64,000 nt of DNA. It comes from Phenylobacterium sp. (GTDB lineage: Bacteria > Pseudomonadota > Alphaproteobacteria > Caulobacterales > Caulobacteraceae). The translations under genes and the position numbers were made by a program. The notes below the pieces were generated by a model that worked only from the letters and a program-made list of their open reading frames with translations, searched no databases and was not told the origin of the DNA. The stretch lies in assembly GCF_004799515.1 (NCBI RefSeq), contig NZ_SSMX01000008.1, forward strand, positions 1 through 64,000, written 5' to 3'. Of this stretch, positions 53,252 through 62,420 are shown one piece after another (the stretch's first letter is position 1; each line of letters starts with the position of its first letter).

Positions 53252-55636
53252 TCAGGTTTTTGGCGGCAGCGCGAAGGCGATGACGACGTCGGCGCGGTCC
53301 GGCGAGTGCGCCGCGCCGCCGACGGAAAGGACGATGTACTGGCGTCCGGTCTTCGGGGAGACGTAGCTCATCGGGGTCGCGCTGGCGCCCGCGGGCAGCC
53401 GGTATTTCCAGACTTCCCGGCCGGTCTGCGCGTCGTAGGCTCGGAAGTGGTAGTCCTGGAAGCCGCCGAAGAAGACCAGGCCGCCGGCGGTGGTCATCGT
53501 ACCTGCGTAGGTGGGCATGCCCACCGGCATCGGCATGTGCGAGGCGATCCCGAACGGGCCGAGCTTCTCGGCGGTCCCCGCCGGGACCTGCCAGGCGATC
53601 TTGTGGGTGTTGAGGTCCACCGCGGTGATGGTGCCGAACGGCGGTTCGGTGCAGGGCACCCCGATCGGCGACAGCCAGAAATAGGTCGCCTCGCCGTAGG
53701 GCAGGCCCGCCATTGCGGCCGGTCCGTGGCCGTCGTGATCAGGCCAGGGGTGAGCCTTCGACCAGGCCGCATAGTTCGCGCGGGGGATCAGGTAGAATTC
53801 GCTGGGGATGCGGATGTCGTTGAAGAAGGCCAGGTGGTTGGTCGGGTCATAGGAGACGCTGCCCCAGTTCATCCCGCCGCCGTTGCCCGGCTGCTCGATG
53901 GACTTCTTCAGGCCAGGCGGTGTGAAGTCGCCGCCGTACTGATGCTGTAAGAACCCGATGCGGCACATCAGCTGGTCGAGCATCGTCGCCCCCCACATGT
54001 GCCGCTCGGAGAGGTGCTGGTCGCCGATCGTCGGCATGCCCGTCGAATAGGGCTGGGTCGGCGACAGGTGTTCTCCAGGGACAGCCCCGGCCTGCGTCAC
54101 CGGCTTCTCCTCGATTGTCGCCAGCGCTGCCCCGGTCTCCCGGTTCAGCAGGAAGATCTGGCCGCGCTTGGTCGCCTGCAGCAGGGCCGGCGTCATGTGG
54201 CCCTGGCCGTCGGGCGCGTCGACCAGCGCCGGCTGCGACGGCAGGTCGTAGTCCCAGATGTCGTGGTGGACGGTCTGGACCTTCCAACGCTCCTTGCCCG
54301 TCTCCACGTCGACCGCGACGACCGAGGAATTGTAGGCGTCGGAAGCCTTCATGCGTTGCCCGCCGAAGTAGTCCGGGGTCTCGTTGCCGAGCGGCAGGTA
54401 GACCAGGCCAAGCCGGTCGTCATAGGCGGCGTGAGTCCACATGTTGGGGGTGGCGCGGGTATAGGTCTGCCCCGGCGGCGGCGCCCCGGAGTTCGACGGG
54501 TTGCCGAGGTCCCAGGCCCAGGCCAAGGCGCCAGTGCGGGCGTCGAAGGCGCGGACCACGCCGGAAGGCTCGCCGACCGTCTGGTTGTCGAGGACGTATC
54601 CGCCCACGACGACCTTGTTGCGGGCGACGAGGGGCGCAGAGGTCACGAAGTAGAATCCCGGCTTTACCGGCCCCATGCCCTCCCTAAGATCGACTTGGCC
54701 GTGGTCGCCGAAGTCCGCGCAAGGCTCCCCGGTCTTGGCGTCGAGCGCGATCAGGCGCGCGTCGGTGGTGTTGTTGAGGATTCGCTCGGCGCAAGGTCCG
54801 GTCGCCGCCACGCCGGCGACGGCGGGCAAGGCGTAGTAGCCCAGGCCACGGCACCGCTGCCAGGTCGCGCCCTTGGCGTGCGGGTCATGGGTCCAGCGTG
54901 CGGCGCCGGTGTCGGCGTCCACCGCCGAGACGATGTCGTTTTGCGAACAGGTGAAGAGGGTGTCGCCGATCTGCAGCGGCGTGTTCTGCAAGACGCCGGG
55001 TCCGTGGTCGCCATTGTGGAACTGCCAGGCGACTTTGAGGTCCGCGACATTGCTGCGGTTGATCTGGTTGAACGGTGCGTAACGGGTTCCCTCGGTGGTG
55101 CGCCCATAGGCCGTCCAGTTCGAAGGCGCGTTGTCGATCGTGGGCGTCTGGAATTGGCCGCCGGCCGTGGGCTTGATCGCGCCGTGGATGGTGAACGCCG
55201 CCGCGAACTGCGCGACCAGCAGGACGGCCGCCACGCCGCCGGCCGCCGCCATGGGCCATCGCTTGCCCTTGGCGCACCAACCGGCTGTCAACAGCAGGGC
55301 CGCCGCCGCGAAGCCGATCGGCATCATGAGGCGCGGGAAGAGCGCCCAGTAGTGGGCGCCGACCTCCCAGAGGGCCCACGGGATGGTCAGCAGTGCGATG
55401 CCGCCCACCCACCAGGCCCCAGCCGGCCGCAACCTCACCAGCAGGTAGGCCGCCACCAGATAGGCCGCGCCGGCCGCCAGGTAGTAGGGCGAACCGCCCA
55501 GGGTCAGCAACTCGATCCCGCCGCCCAGCAGCCCAAGGCCGATCAGGCCGAGGACCACGCCCAGGATCCGGGTGAGGAGTCGAAATATCCCCGTCGGGCG
55601 CGTCTCGACCCCGCTGCTGGCGCTGACATTCGACAT
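53252..55636 (-). CDS. gcd: Membrane-bound PQQ-dependent dehydrogenase (glucose/quinate type)
   Basis: The 794-residue protein has five N-terminal helices and a PQQ beta-propeller. Visible family segments include SNWTAYGRTTEGTRYAPFNQ, NDIVSAVDADTGAARWTHDP, YLPLGNETPDYFGGQR and WVTGHDTYNL-type positions replaced by DIWDYDLPSQPALVD. Length equals that of membrane glucose dehydrogenases, which oxidise sugars in the periplasm and reduce ubiquinone. Quinate or another polyol remains possible. The ATG at 55636 has GGAG 6 bases upstream, preferred to one at 55696. A C5/G5 palindrome lies about 100 bases upstream. No pqq synthesis genes are in the window. Confidence 0.9.
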   Translation of the reverse strand: MSNVSASSGVETRPTGIFRLLTRILGVVLGLIGLGLLGGGIELLTLGGSPYYLAAGAAYLVAAYLLVRLRPAGAWWVGGIALLTIPWALWEVGAHYWALFPRLMMPIGFAAAALLLTAGWCAKGKRWPMAAAGGVAAVLLVAQFAAAFTIHGAIKPTAGGQFQTPTIDNAPSNWTAYGRTTEGTRYAPFNQINRSNVADLKVAWQFHNGDHGPGVLQNTPLQIGDTLFTCSQNDIVSAVDADTGAARWTHDPHAKGATWQRCRGLGYYALPAVAGVAATGPCAERILNNTTDARLIALDAKTGEPCADFGDHGQVDLREGMGPVKPGFYFVTSAPLVARNKVVVGGYVLDNQTVGEPSGVVRAFDARTGALAWAWDLGNPSNSGAPPPGQTYTRATPNMWTHAAYDDRLGLVYLPLGNETPDYFGGQRMKASDAYNSSVVAVDVETGKERWKVQTVHHDIWDYDLPSQPALVDAPDGQGHMTPALLQATKRGQIFLLNRETGAALATIEEKPVTQAGAVPGEHLSPTQPYSTGMPTIGDQHLSERHMWGATMLDQLMCRIGFLQHQYGGDFTPPGLKKSIEQPGNGGGMNWGSVSYDPTNHLAFFNDIRIPSEFYLIPRANYAAWSKAHPWPDHDGHGPAAMAGLPYGEATYFWLSPIGVPCTEPPFGTITAVDLNTHKIAWQVPAGTAEKLGPFGIASHMPMPVGMPTYAGTMTTAGGLVFFGGFQDYHFRAYDAQTGREVWKYRLPAGASATPMSYVSPKTGRQYIVLSVGGAAHSPDRADVVIAFALPPKT

Positions 55637-55727
55637 GTTCGCTCCGATCGATGTGGGGCTCTGAGCGGGCTCGGCTTGAGCCACCTCCCCAGTCACCTGA
55701 GGTTAGGAGCGGCGCCGTTCGCCATCG

Positions 55728-55746
55728 ATCCCCCGGACGGGGGAGA
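55728..55746. promoter_or_regulatory. C5-N4-G5 palindrome upstream of gcd
   Basis: ATCCCCCGGACGGGGGAG spans the centre at about 55736, 100 bases upstream of gcd, close to the spacing of the copy before poxB. The arms are perfect. Confidence 0.6.
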
Positions 55747-55782
55747 TGCAGAAGTTTCAAGGCCTTCGCCGGCTTCGTAGAG

Positions 55783-55801
55783 CGCCCCCCGTCTGGGGGA
55801 T
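55783..55801. promoter_or_regulatory. C5-N4-G5 palindrome upstream of the small membrane protein
   Basis: CCCCCCGTCTGGGGGATT has perfect arms around GTCT and lies about 65 bases upstream of the small protein at 55858, on the same intergenic region as the gcd-side copy. Confidence 0.55.
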
Positions 55802-55857
55802 TGGCGGGCCGTCGAGGGGAGCGAGGATGCCGGACGCGCGACGCCCCGGAGGCCGGC

Positions 55858-56100
55858 ATGCTCCTCTTAGGACTTATGATCGTCTCGACGGGACTTGCGA
55901 TGCCCGTGACGGCGACCTTGCAGATGCGATGGTTCCGAACGCGGCTCGACAAGGGATCCGACAGCTACTTTGAAGAGCAGCGGTCGCGACGAACCTATGT
56001 GTGGCTGAACGGCCGTGGCGGCATCGCCTTGCGTGGCCTGCTGCTTGCGGCGTGGGGTCTGCTCCCCTGTCTTGTCGCGCTTCATCATGTTGGCCGCTGA
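55858..56100 (+). CDS. Small two-helix membrane protein
   Basis: The 80-residue protein starts MLLLGLMIVSTGLAMPVTAT and ends with a second helix (ALRGLLLAAWGLLPCLVAL), with a basic loop between (RTRLDKGSDSYFEEQRSRR). GGAGG lies 5 bases before the ATG, strong support that it is real. A longer upstream frame is discarded. It is divergent from gcd and preceded by a palindrome. No family is recognised; a role with the nearby quinone-linked enzymes is only a guess. Confidence 0.6.
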   Translation: MLLLGLMIVSTGLAMPVTATLQMRWFRTRLDKGSDSYFEEQRSRRTYVWLNGRGGIALRGLLLAAWGLLPCLVALHHVGR

Positions 56101-56118
56101 AGCCGCCGGCGCGGCGGT

Positions 56119-56553
56119 TCAGGAGGACTGGTCGATCACCGTGTTGATCCGCCAGCCGCCCGGCCCCAGGGCCGTGAGATAGGCGAAATGCGCTTCCTGC
56201 GTGACGCCGGTGAGAAAGTTTCCGAGCCACTCAGCTTCGACGATGGCCGCTCGCGGGCCTAGAAGGTGGATGGCCAACGCCGTGGTCGTCGCCTTGGTCA
56301 ACCCGCTTCGCCGCAGGCTTTCGACCTTCGCGCCGATCCCACCGAAGCCCGTGATCGCCTCCGGCGTCCGCATCACGATATCGGCTGTGCGGCCCACAAT
56401 CCGCGCCGGCGCGACGTAGTAGTCGAGAAGGATCGCGGTATTGGCTCTGTCGCCCGAAGCCAGATCGGAGAACGCGGCCACGTAGCTCGAGAACCAAGCC
56501 GCCACCTCCGCGGTAAGGGCCGAAGCTGCCGGCTCGTCGATTTGGTTCTGCAC
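56119..56553 (-). CDS. SnoaL/DUF4440-type protein
   Basis: The 144-residue protein has a likely alpha+beta cone fold: [20 protein letters not shown] helices, then [20 protein letters not shown] and [15 protein letters not shown], as in SnoaL-like and DUF4440 proteins of unknown substrate. No ATG is available near the fold start, so a GTG at 56553 is chosen; the frame continues to 56832 but that part resembles no protein. It converges on the small membrane protein gene and is divergent from the alpha/beta hydrolase. Confidence 0.7.
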   Translation of the reverse strand: MQNQIDEPAASALTAEVAAWFSSYVAAFSDLASGDRANTAILLDYYVAPARIVGRTADIVMRTPEAITGFGGIGAKVESLRRSGLTKATTTALAIHLLGPRAAIVEAEWLGNFLTGVTQEAHFAYLTALGPGGWRINTVIDQSS

Positions 56554-56635
56554 GGAGGAATCCCAGCGGGTCGCCGCATGTCGCGTATGCGCAGCAGCGT
56601 TTCCTTCGGAATGTGAATCGGGGGGCCTTCGGCGC

Positions 56636-56654
56636 CTATCACCCGTTCGGGGGG
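56636..56654. promoter_or_regulatory. Near-perfect C5-N4-G5 palindrome (SnoaL/hydrolase divergent region)
   Basis: TATCACCCGTTCGGGGGG differs from the other copies by one base in the left arm. Its centre is about 93 bases upstream of the SnoaL-like start and 185 upstream of the hydrolase. Confidence 0.45.
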
Positions 56655-56830
56655 CGAGGCCATCAGCGACGGGTCGATGCGCAGCCGGCGTCCTGAACGC
56701 GGGTCCGTACAAAACGGCCCTCTGCAATTCTATAGGCGCGCGCCGGGTTCGGGCCTTGTCGCCCTGGCTCAAGGGCGGTCGCAGGACGGCCCTCACCCGC
56801 ACAGTGCTCGACGCAGAGGATTCGTTCGGC

Positions 56831-57820
56831 ATGACGACCCCACACGACCAGACTGGCTACTCACGGCGCGGACTGCTGTCCGCCACTGCTAGCGCCAGCG
56901 CCACGGCGGTGATCGGCCTTGGCGTCGCCACCTCGACCCGAGCGGCGCCACGTCGCGTCGCGCCCACGGCGCATCACACCACAGGAGACAAAATGGACAC
57001 CTTCACCACCCAGGACGGCGTGCGCATCTACTACAAGGACTGGGGGACCGGTCAGCCGATCGTCTTCCATCACGGGTGGCCGCTGAGCGCCGACGACTGG
57101 GACGCCCAGATGATGTTCTTCGTCGAGCGTGGCTTCCGGGTGATCGCTCACGACCGGCGCGGACACGGCCGATCGACCCAGACGTCGAGCGGCAACGACA
57201 TGGACACCTATGCCGCCGACGTCGATCAGCTGAGCAAACACCTGAAGCTGGAGGGCGCCGTCCATATTGGCCACTCGACGGGCGGTGGCGAGGTGGCCCG
57301 CTACGTCGCGCGTTACGGCACGACGAACCGCGTCGCCAAGGCCGTCCTGGTCAGCGCGGTGCCGCCGATCATGCTCAAGTCGGCGGCCAACCCCGGCGGC
57401 CTTCCCATCGAAGTGTTCGACAGCTTCCGCACAGCCCTGGCCACCAACCGCGCGCAGTTCTTCCGCGATGTGCCCACCGGCCCGTTCTACGGCTTCAATC
57501 GGCCGGGCGCTAAGGTCAGTCCCGGGGTCATCGACAACTGGTGGCGCCAAGGCATGATGGGCGGGGCCAAGGCCCACTACGACTGCATCAAGGCCTTCTC
57601 CGAGACCGACTTCACCGGGGACCTTAAGGCCATCGATGTGCCCACCCTCGTGATGCACGGCGAGGATGACCAGATCGTGCCATTCGCCGACGCCGGCCCG
57701 CTCTCCGCCAAGCTGCTGAGGAAGGCTACGATCAAATTCTATCCTGGCCTGCCGCACGGCATGTGCACGACCAATCCGGAGATCATCAACCCGGACCTGC
57801 TGGCCTTCATCAAAGCCTAG
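56831..57820 (+). CDS. Tat-exported alpha/beta hydrolase (chloroperoxidase/esterase family)
   Basis: The 329-residue protein has a twin-arginine signal ([17 protein letters not shown]) and an alpha/beta hydrolase domain from about residue 55. The catalytic triad is Ser in [12 protein letters not shown], Asp in [10 protein letters not shown] and His in PGLPHGMC. The region [20 protein letters not shown] is typical of cofactor-free haloperoxidases and related esterases. A second ATG just before the mature domain (about residue 55) would give a cytosolic form, but the Tat start at 56831 is preferred. Substrate unknown. Confidence 0.88.
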   Translation: MTTPHDQTGYSRRGLLSATASASATAVIGLGVATSTRAAPRRVAPTAHHTTGDKMDTFTTQDGVRIYYKDWGTGQPIVFHHGWPLSADDWDAQMMFFVERGFRVIAHDRRGHGRSTQTSSGNDMDTYAADVDQLSKHLKLEGAVHIGHSTGGGEVARYVARYGTTNRVAKAVLVSAVPPIMLKSAANPGGLPIEVFDSFRTALATNRAQFFRDVPTGPFYGFNRPGAKVSPGVIDNWWRQGMMGGAKAHYDCIKAFSETDFTGDLKAIDVPTLVMHGEDDQIVPFADAGPLSAKLLRKATIKFYPGLPHGMCTTNPEIINPDLLAFIKA

Positions 57821-57853
57821 CCCACCTTCTCCTCCAACGGCTCCAGGCGCCTG

Positions 57854-57872
57854 CTCGCCGAAATCGGCGGGC
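57854..57872. terminator. Weak bidirectional hairpin
   Basis: CGCCGA and TCGGCG (57856-57861 and 57864-57869) pair around two A bases, extended by two or three weaker pairs. It separates the converging hydrolase and small membrane protein genes; a short T run follows on the plus strand. Confidence 0.35.
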
Positions 57873-57892
57873 GGGCGGGCGTTTGCGTTGGA

Positions 57893-58273
57893 CTAGCGGG
57901 GCTCTTCAACCCACGCGATGAAATCGGGATGCGTGTCGAAGCCCTCGCGCAGGTCCGGCCAGTGGCGGCGGAAGAGCGGCGTGCAGAACAACCGGGTGAT
58001 GTCGGCTTCCCAGATGGCCCAGATGGGCTTGGCGATGAATCCCGCCTTTCGCAGCGCATGGAACTCGAAGACGATGTGCAGCGCCTGGGTCAGGCCCTGC
58101 TTCTGGCCGGACTCGTTGGAGAGGGTCTCACGCACCAGGTGCACGCGTTCCGAATAGGTCAGGAAGATCTGCACGCCGATCTGATGGCTGTTGTTCCGGA
58201 CCGCGATGTAGACCGCGATCCCGCCCACCAGTGTCGTGGCGAGCGTGACGAACTTGAGGATCAGGTCCACCAT
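57893..58273 (-). CDS. Small membrane-anchored protein of unknown function
   Basis: The 126-residue protein has an N-terminal helix (LKFVTLATTLVGGIAVYIAV) and a cytoplasmic part with VQIFLTYSERVHLVRETLS and REGFDTHPDFIAWVEE. It is 18 bases after the outer membrane channel gene on the same strand, so it is probably the last gene of the efflux operon. No family with known function is recognised. Confidence 0.65.
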   Translation of the reverse strand: MVDLILKFVTLATTLVGGIAVYIAVRNNSHQIGVQIFLTYSERVHLVRETLSNESGQKQGLTQALHIVFEFHALRKAGFIAKPIWAIWEADITRLFCTPLFRRHWPDLREGFDTHPDFIAWVEEPR

Positions 58274-58291
58274 CCGCGTGTCTCCGAGCCG

Positions 58292-59689
58292 TCAGGGCTT
58301 GGCGGCGAGGGGCGCGTCGCCGGCCTTCGACCACCCGCCCCCGAGGCCCTGGAAGAGACTGACCGCGGCGTCCAGCCGGTCGACGCGGGCCTGCACTAGG
58401 GTGAGCTGCGCGGACAACAGCGCCCGCTCCGCGTCGATCTGGTCGAGGTAGGGGGCGTAGCCGGAGCGGTAGCGGCTCGTCGCCAGCTTGAGCGCGGCCG
58501 CGTAGGCGTCGCGCGTCTGGACGAGCGCCCGCTCCTGCTCCGCCGAGCGCCGGACGCCGGCCAGGGCGTCCTCGACATCGCGGAACGCCGAAAGCGCGGT
58601 CTTCCGATAGGCGAAGGCGGCCTCATTGCGGCGGGCCGCGACGATCCCTTCCTGGGCGCGCAATCGGCCAGCGTCGAAGATCGGTCCCAACAGTCCGGCG
58701 GCGAGGTTAAAGGTGCCCGTCGGGTTCTGTTCGATCAGGTCGGCGACGACGCCACCGCCCTGCACGCTGAGCTGCAGGCGCGGCATGAAGGCCGCGCGCG
58801 CCGCGTCCAGAGAGCGGTCGGCGGCCACCATCTGTTGTTCCGCCGCGGCCACGTCAGGCCGGCGGCGTAGCAGGGATGACGGCATTCCGCCGGGAACGAC
58901 GGGCGGCTCCAACGCGGTGAGCGCCACGCCACGGGGGATCTCACTGGGACTTTCGCCTAGCAACAGGCTCAGCGCATCCTCCTGCCGGCGGATGGCCAGT
59001 TGGGTGGCGGGCACCAGTTGCTCGGCAGAATGATATTCCGCCTCGGCCTGCCGCAGGTCCAGCTGGGCGGCGTAGCCAGCGTCCGCGCGCCGGCGGATCA
59101 CGCGCAGCGCCTCACCCCTCGCCTGCAGGGTGTCCTGGAGCACCCCGAGGCGGGCGTCGAGCGCCCGAAGGTTCAGATAGGCTTGGGCCGCGGACGCCGC
59201 GACGGCCAGGCGAACCCCGTCCCGCGCGTCCTGGCTCGCAAGCAGGCTGGCGCGTGCCGCGCGACTGGCGCTCCTGAGCCGGCCGAAGAGATCTAGGTCC
59301 CAGGTCGCGGTGACCGTGACGCCGCCGAAGTTCTGCTCCTCCGGAATACCGAATCCCGGATTGACGTCGCGGACGCGACCGCCCTGGCCGCCACCGACCA
59401 GATCGGGGAGCCGCTCGGCCGCGGCGAGACGGTATTGCGACCGGGCCTCCTCGACCCGCTCCGCGGCGATCGCGACGTCATCGTTGTGCGCCAGGGCGGT
59501 CTCGACGACCCGCGTCAGGGCCAAATCGCCAAAGCTTGTCCACCAGGGGTCCGGACCGGCGCCGGCCAGCGCGCCCGGGGATCGCCAGGCAGCAGGGGCC
59601 GTGAAGGCGGCCTCAGCCGGGATCGGCGGCCGCACCCCCGCGCAGCCGGCGAGCAGGGCTGCGCCTACGAGGAGTGTCAGGCGCTTCAT
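58292..59689 (-). CDS. Outer membrane efflux lipoprotein (NodT/OprM family)
   Basis: The 465-residue TolC-fold protein has lipobox Cys16 (LLAGC) and two repeats of the channel domain, for example DPWWTSFGDLALTRVVETAL and RRPDVAAAEQQMVAADRSLD. It forms the exit duct of a tripartite pump. Its start overlaps the stop of the membrane fusion gene (ATGA at 59686-59689), so the operon order is MFS, fusion protein, channel. Confidence 0.93.
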   Translation of the reverse strand: MKRLTLLVGAALLAGCAGVRPPIPAEAAFTAPAAWRSPGALAGAGPDPWWTSFGDLALTRVVETALAHNDDVAIAAERVEEARSQYRLAAAERLPDLVGGGQGGRVRDVNPGFGIPEEQNFGGVTVTATWDLDLFGRLRSASRAARASLLASQDARDGVRLAVAASAAQAYLNLRALDARLGVLQDTLQARGEALRVIRRRADAGYAAQLDLRQAEAEYHSAEQLVPATQLAIRRQEDALSLLLGESPSEIPRGVALTALEPPVVPGGMPSSLLRRRPDVAAAEQQMVAADRSLDAARAAFMPRLQLSVQGGGVVADLIEQNPTGTFNLAAGLLGPIFDAGRLRAQEGIVAARRNEAAFAYRKTALSAFRDVEDALAGVRRSAEQERALVQTRDAYAAALKLATSRYRSGYAPYLDQIDAERALLSAQLTLVQARVDRLDAAVSLFQGLGGGWSKAGDAPLAAKP

Positions 59690-60786
59690 GGCCGCCTCGT
59701 GTCGACGCGGGCTTCCACCGACATGCCGGGCCGTAGGCGCGCAGCCAGGGGCTGGTTGGCGTCCAACCGGATGCGGACGCCGATGCGCTGCGGCACCTTC
59801 ACGAAATTGCCGGTGGCGTTGTCGGGCTTGAGGACCGCGAATTCCGACCCTGCCGCCGGCGAAAGCTCTTCGACCCGGCCTAGGAGCTTCGCACCGCCAA
59901 GCGCGTCGACCTTGAAGCTCGCGGGCTGGCCCGGCGCCATGTGCGACGTCTGGGCCTCCTTGTAGTCAGCGATCACCCAGTGATCGGGCGGCACCAGGGA
60001 CATCAGCTGCGTGCCGTTGGTGACGAACTGGCCGAGCCGGACGCCGACCTCGCCAAGCTGCCCGCCTTCCGGCGCGCGGATGACGGTGTGGTCGAGGTCG
60101 ATCCGCGAGGCGTCCAGTTGCGCCTTTGCCGCCTTCACCTGCGCGTCGAGGCCGCCCCGTCCGACGTCCACCGTCCGGAGATCCTCCTTGGCGATCGACC
60201 CGCCCGCCTCGGCTTGGCGCACCTGCGCCTCGGCCTGTTTCAGCGCCGCGAGCGTCTGGTCGCGTTCACGCTTGGAGATCGAACCGTCGCTCACCAGATC
60301 GTCGGCGCGCGCCATGTCCGCCTGGGCGCGCAGCAGCTGCGCCTGGGCGCTGCCGAGGCCGGCCGTCTGGCTGAGGATCCCGGCGGCGCGGGCCTTGTGG
60401 GCCTGTTCGCTGTTGGCCAGGCCGGCCTGGGCCGCCGCGAGATTGGCCTCTGCCTGTTCCACCCGGGCGCGGTAGGGACGGTCGTCGATGCGGGCCAGGA
60501 CCGCTCCGGCAGGCACGGTCTGGTAGTCCCGGACGGCGACTTCCACCACATAGCCGCTGACCTGCGGTGCGATCACCGTCGTGCGGCCTCGGACATAGGC
60601 GTTGTCCGTACGCTCGACCGCACCGCTGAAGGGCGGAAGCCTCCAAGCGGAGAGCACCGCGAACATGCCGACAAGGGCCGCCACCACGACGGTGACGCTC
60701 ACAACCAAGCTGGGGCGCTTCGGCGTCCAATGTGCGGGCCGGCTCGGCGCCGCGGCGGCGCTGTCCGTGTCGGCAGGTTCAGTCAT
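59686..60786 (-). CDS. HlyD/EmrA-type membrane fusion protein
   Basis: The 366-residue protein has one N-terminal helix (about residues 30-50), a biotinyl-lipoyl-like barrel with TDNAYVRGRTTVIAPQVSGY and ARIDDRPYRARVEQAEANL, a long coiled coil, and the barrel return DHTVIRAPEGGQLGEVGVR. These are EmrA-type features. The frame extends to 62112 through the MFS gene and that part is discarded. Both ends overlap neighbours by ATGA. Confidence 0.92.
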   Translation of the reverse strand: MTEPADTDSAAAAPSRPAHWTPKRPSLVVSVTVVVAALVGMFAVLSAWRLPPFSGAVERTDNAYVRGRTTVIAPQVSGYVVEVAVRDYQTVPAGAVLARIDDRPYRARVEQAEANLAAAQAGLANSEQAHKARAAGILSQTAGLGSAQAQLLRAQADMARADDLVSDGSISKRERDQTLAALKQAEAQVRQAEAGGSIAKEDLRTVDVGRGGLDAQVKAAKAQLDASRIDLDHTVIRAPEGGQLGEVGVRLGQFVTNGTQLMSLVPPDHWVIADYKEAQTSHMAPGQPASFKVDALGGAKLLGRVEELSPAAGSEFAVLKPDNATGNFVKVPQRIGVRIRLDANQPLAARLRPGMSVEARVDTRRP

Positions 60787-62420
60787 GTGGCGGCCTCCGG
60801 CGCGGGGAAGAAGCGGGCCCGGAACGCGGTCAGCGCCACCAGGTAGAGCACGTACAGCGCGGTCATCAGACCGAGCGCCGCGACCAGTCGGAACACGTCG
60901 TTGAAGGCCAGGACGGCGGACTGCTGCGCCAGCGCCTGACCGAGCAGCTTGCCGCCCTCCTGGGTGCGCAACAGCGGGTCGGCCACGGTTCCAGACAAGG
61001 CCGCGGCGCCGCCAAGCCGAGCCGCGACGGTGGGATCCGTCGGCAGCATGTGATCCGAGAGCGTCACGGCATGGGCGCGGGCTTCGATCACCTGATAGGT
61101 GCCGAGCAGGGCAGATCCCGCCAGGCCGCCGACGTTCTGGGTGGTGCTGAACAGCACCGCGAAGGTGACGAAGAAGGCCGCGCCCCGTTGCGACATCCGC
61201 AGGAAGCCGAAGACGTTGGCCGGCCCCATGAAAAGGGTCGTGCCGAACCCCAGCAGGCACTGGCTGAGGATCAGATCGTGGGGCCGCGTGAGTACGGTCG
61301 ACTGGGCGTCGAGGCCAGCCCCAACGGCGACGATCAGGGCCGCCGCGATCACCTGGTAGGGCAGCCGCTTGACCGACAGCGTCAGGACCGCCGTCACCAA
61401 GCCCGCGACCATCGACAGGGCGACGCCAGCGAACAGCAGCCGCAGCTGATCGTTGGTCAGGCCGCCCGCCGACAGCAGGCCGACCGAACCGTAGCTCTGC
61501 TCGGCAAGCGCCAGGCGCACCAACAGCGCCACGCCGGCGAACCGCAGGATGTCGACGTTGCTGAACCAGCTGAAATGGATCAGCGGGTTCGACCGGTGCG
61601 TCTCGATCAGGATCGCGGCGGCGAACAGCGGGATCGCCGCGGCGAGCATCCAGCCCAAGGCCGGCGTCTCGTTCCACCAGAGCAGACGCCCCAGGCCCAG
61701 CACGCCACTGAGCAGGAGAAAGGCCGGGACCAGTAGACCGATGGTCACGAGGTCCAGGCGAGAGAAGGCCTTGCTGCGTTCGCTGGGCGGGAGCGGTACG
61801 GCGAGCGTGGCTGCGACGAGGACGAACGCCACCGCCAGTTCCAGCAAGTGGAGGCCCCGGCCATGGCTGGCCACCAGCAAGTCGACGGGGATCATCCGCG
61901 CCAGCGGCGTGCCAAGCTGGGTCAGGCCCAGGCCTATCACCAGGGCGATGGGCCGGGTCTTCGGTGTGACAGCCTGGAGCAGGTAGTAGATGCCGAGGCT
62001 GACCAGGGCCGCGGCCATCATGCCGTTGACGGCCCGCGCCACCACCGCGGCGGCGAAGGTCGGGCTGACGAGTTGGACCGCCCCCGCCAATGCGTAGAGC
62101 AGCAGCAGGCACAGCGTGACCGCCGGAATTCCGAACTGCGCGCGCGCCTTCACCAGGGTGAGGTTGGCGCTGGCGTTCATCGCCACATAGATCGCCGGGA
62201 GCCAGCTCAGCTGCGCCACATAGCTGTCCATCGCGCCCGGCAGGTTCGCAACATTCGCGCTGATCAAGGCGTTGGGGAAAGTCGACAGAACCCCGATCAA
62301 CACCCCTACGAGCGCATAGGCGATCCGCCGGCCGAGGGGATGTCGCGGCACAAACGGCGAGCCGGGGAAGCTCGGCCGCTCGTCAGGCAGGAACTGATAT
62401 TCCTGGGTCAGCAAGGTCAT
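60783..62420 (-). CDS. MFS efflux transporter (EmrB-like)
   Basis: The 545-residue protein has about 14 helices, as expected of DHA2-type drug transporters that work with an EmrA partner. Conserved-looking stretches are LSWLPAIYVAMNASANLTLV and SQCLLGFGTTLFMGPANVFG. The ATG at 62420 is preferred over a GTG at 62429; no strong ribosome site is visible. It is the first gene of the efflux operon and has a C5/G5 palindrome about 145 bases upstream. Confidence 0.88.
   Translation of the reverse strand: MTLLTQEYQFLPDERPSFPGSPFVPRHPLGRRIAYALVGVLIGVLSTFPNALISANVANLPGAMDSYVAQLSWLPAIYVAMNASANLTLVKARAQFGIPAVTLCLLLLYALAGAVQLVSPTFAAAVVARAVNGMMAAALVSLGIYYLLQAVTPKTRPIALVIGLGLTQLGTPLARMIPVDLLVASHGRGLHLLELAVAFVLVAATLAVPLPPSERSKAFSRLDLVTIGLLVPAFLLLSGVLGLGRLLWWNETPALGWMLAAAIPLFAAAILIETHRSNPLIHFSWFSNVDILRFAGVALLVRLALAEQSYGSVGLLSAGGLTNDQLRLLFAGVALSMVAGLVTAVLTLSVKRLPYQVIAAALIVAVGAGLDAQSTVLTRPHDLILSQCLLGFGTTLFMGPANVFGFLRMSQRGAAFFVTFAVLFSTTQNVGGLAGSALLGTYQVIEARAHAVTLSDHMLPTDPTVAARLGGAAALSGTVADPLLRTQEGGKLLGQALAQQSAVLAFNDVFRLVAALGLMTALYVLYLVALTAFRARFFPAPEAAT

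Noticed and set aside
60787..62112. Upstream extension of the membrane fusion protein frame
   Set aside because: It runs through the MFS gene in another frame; the ATGA overlap and homology put the real start at 60786.
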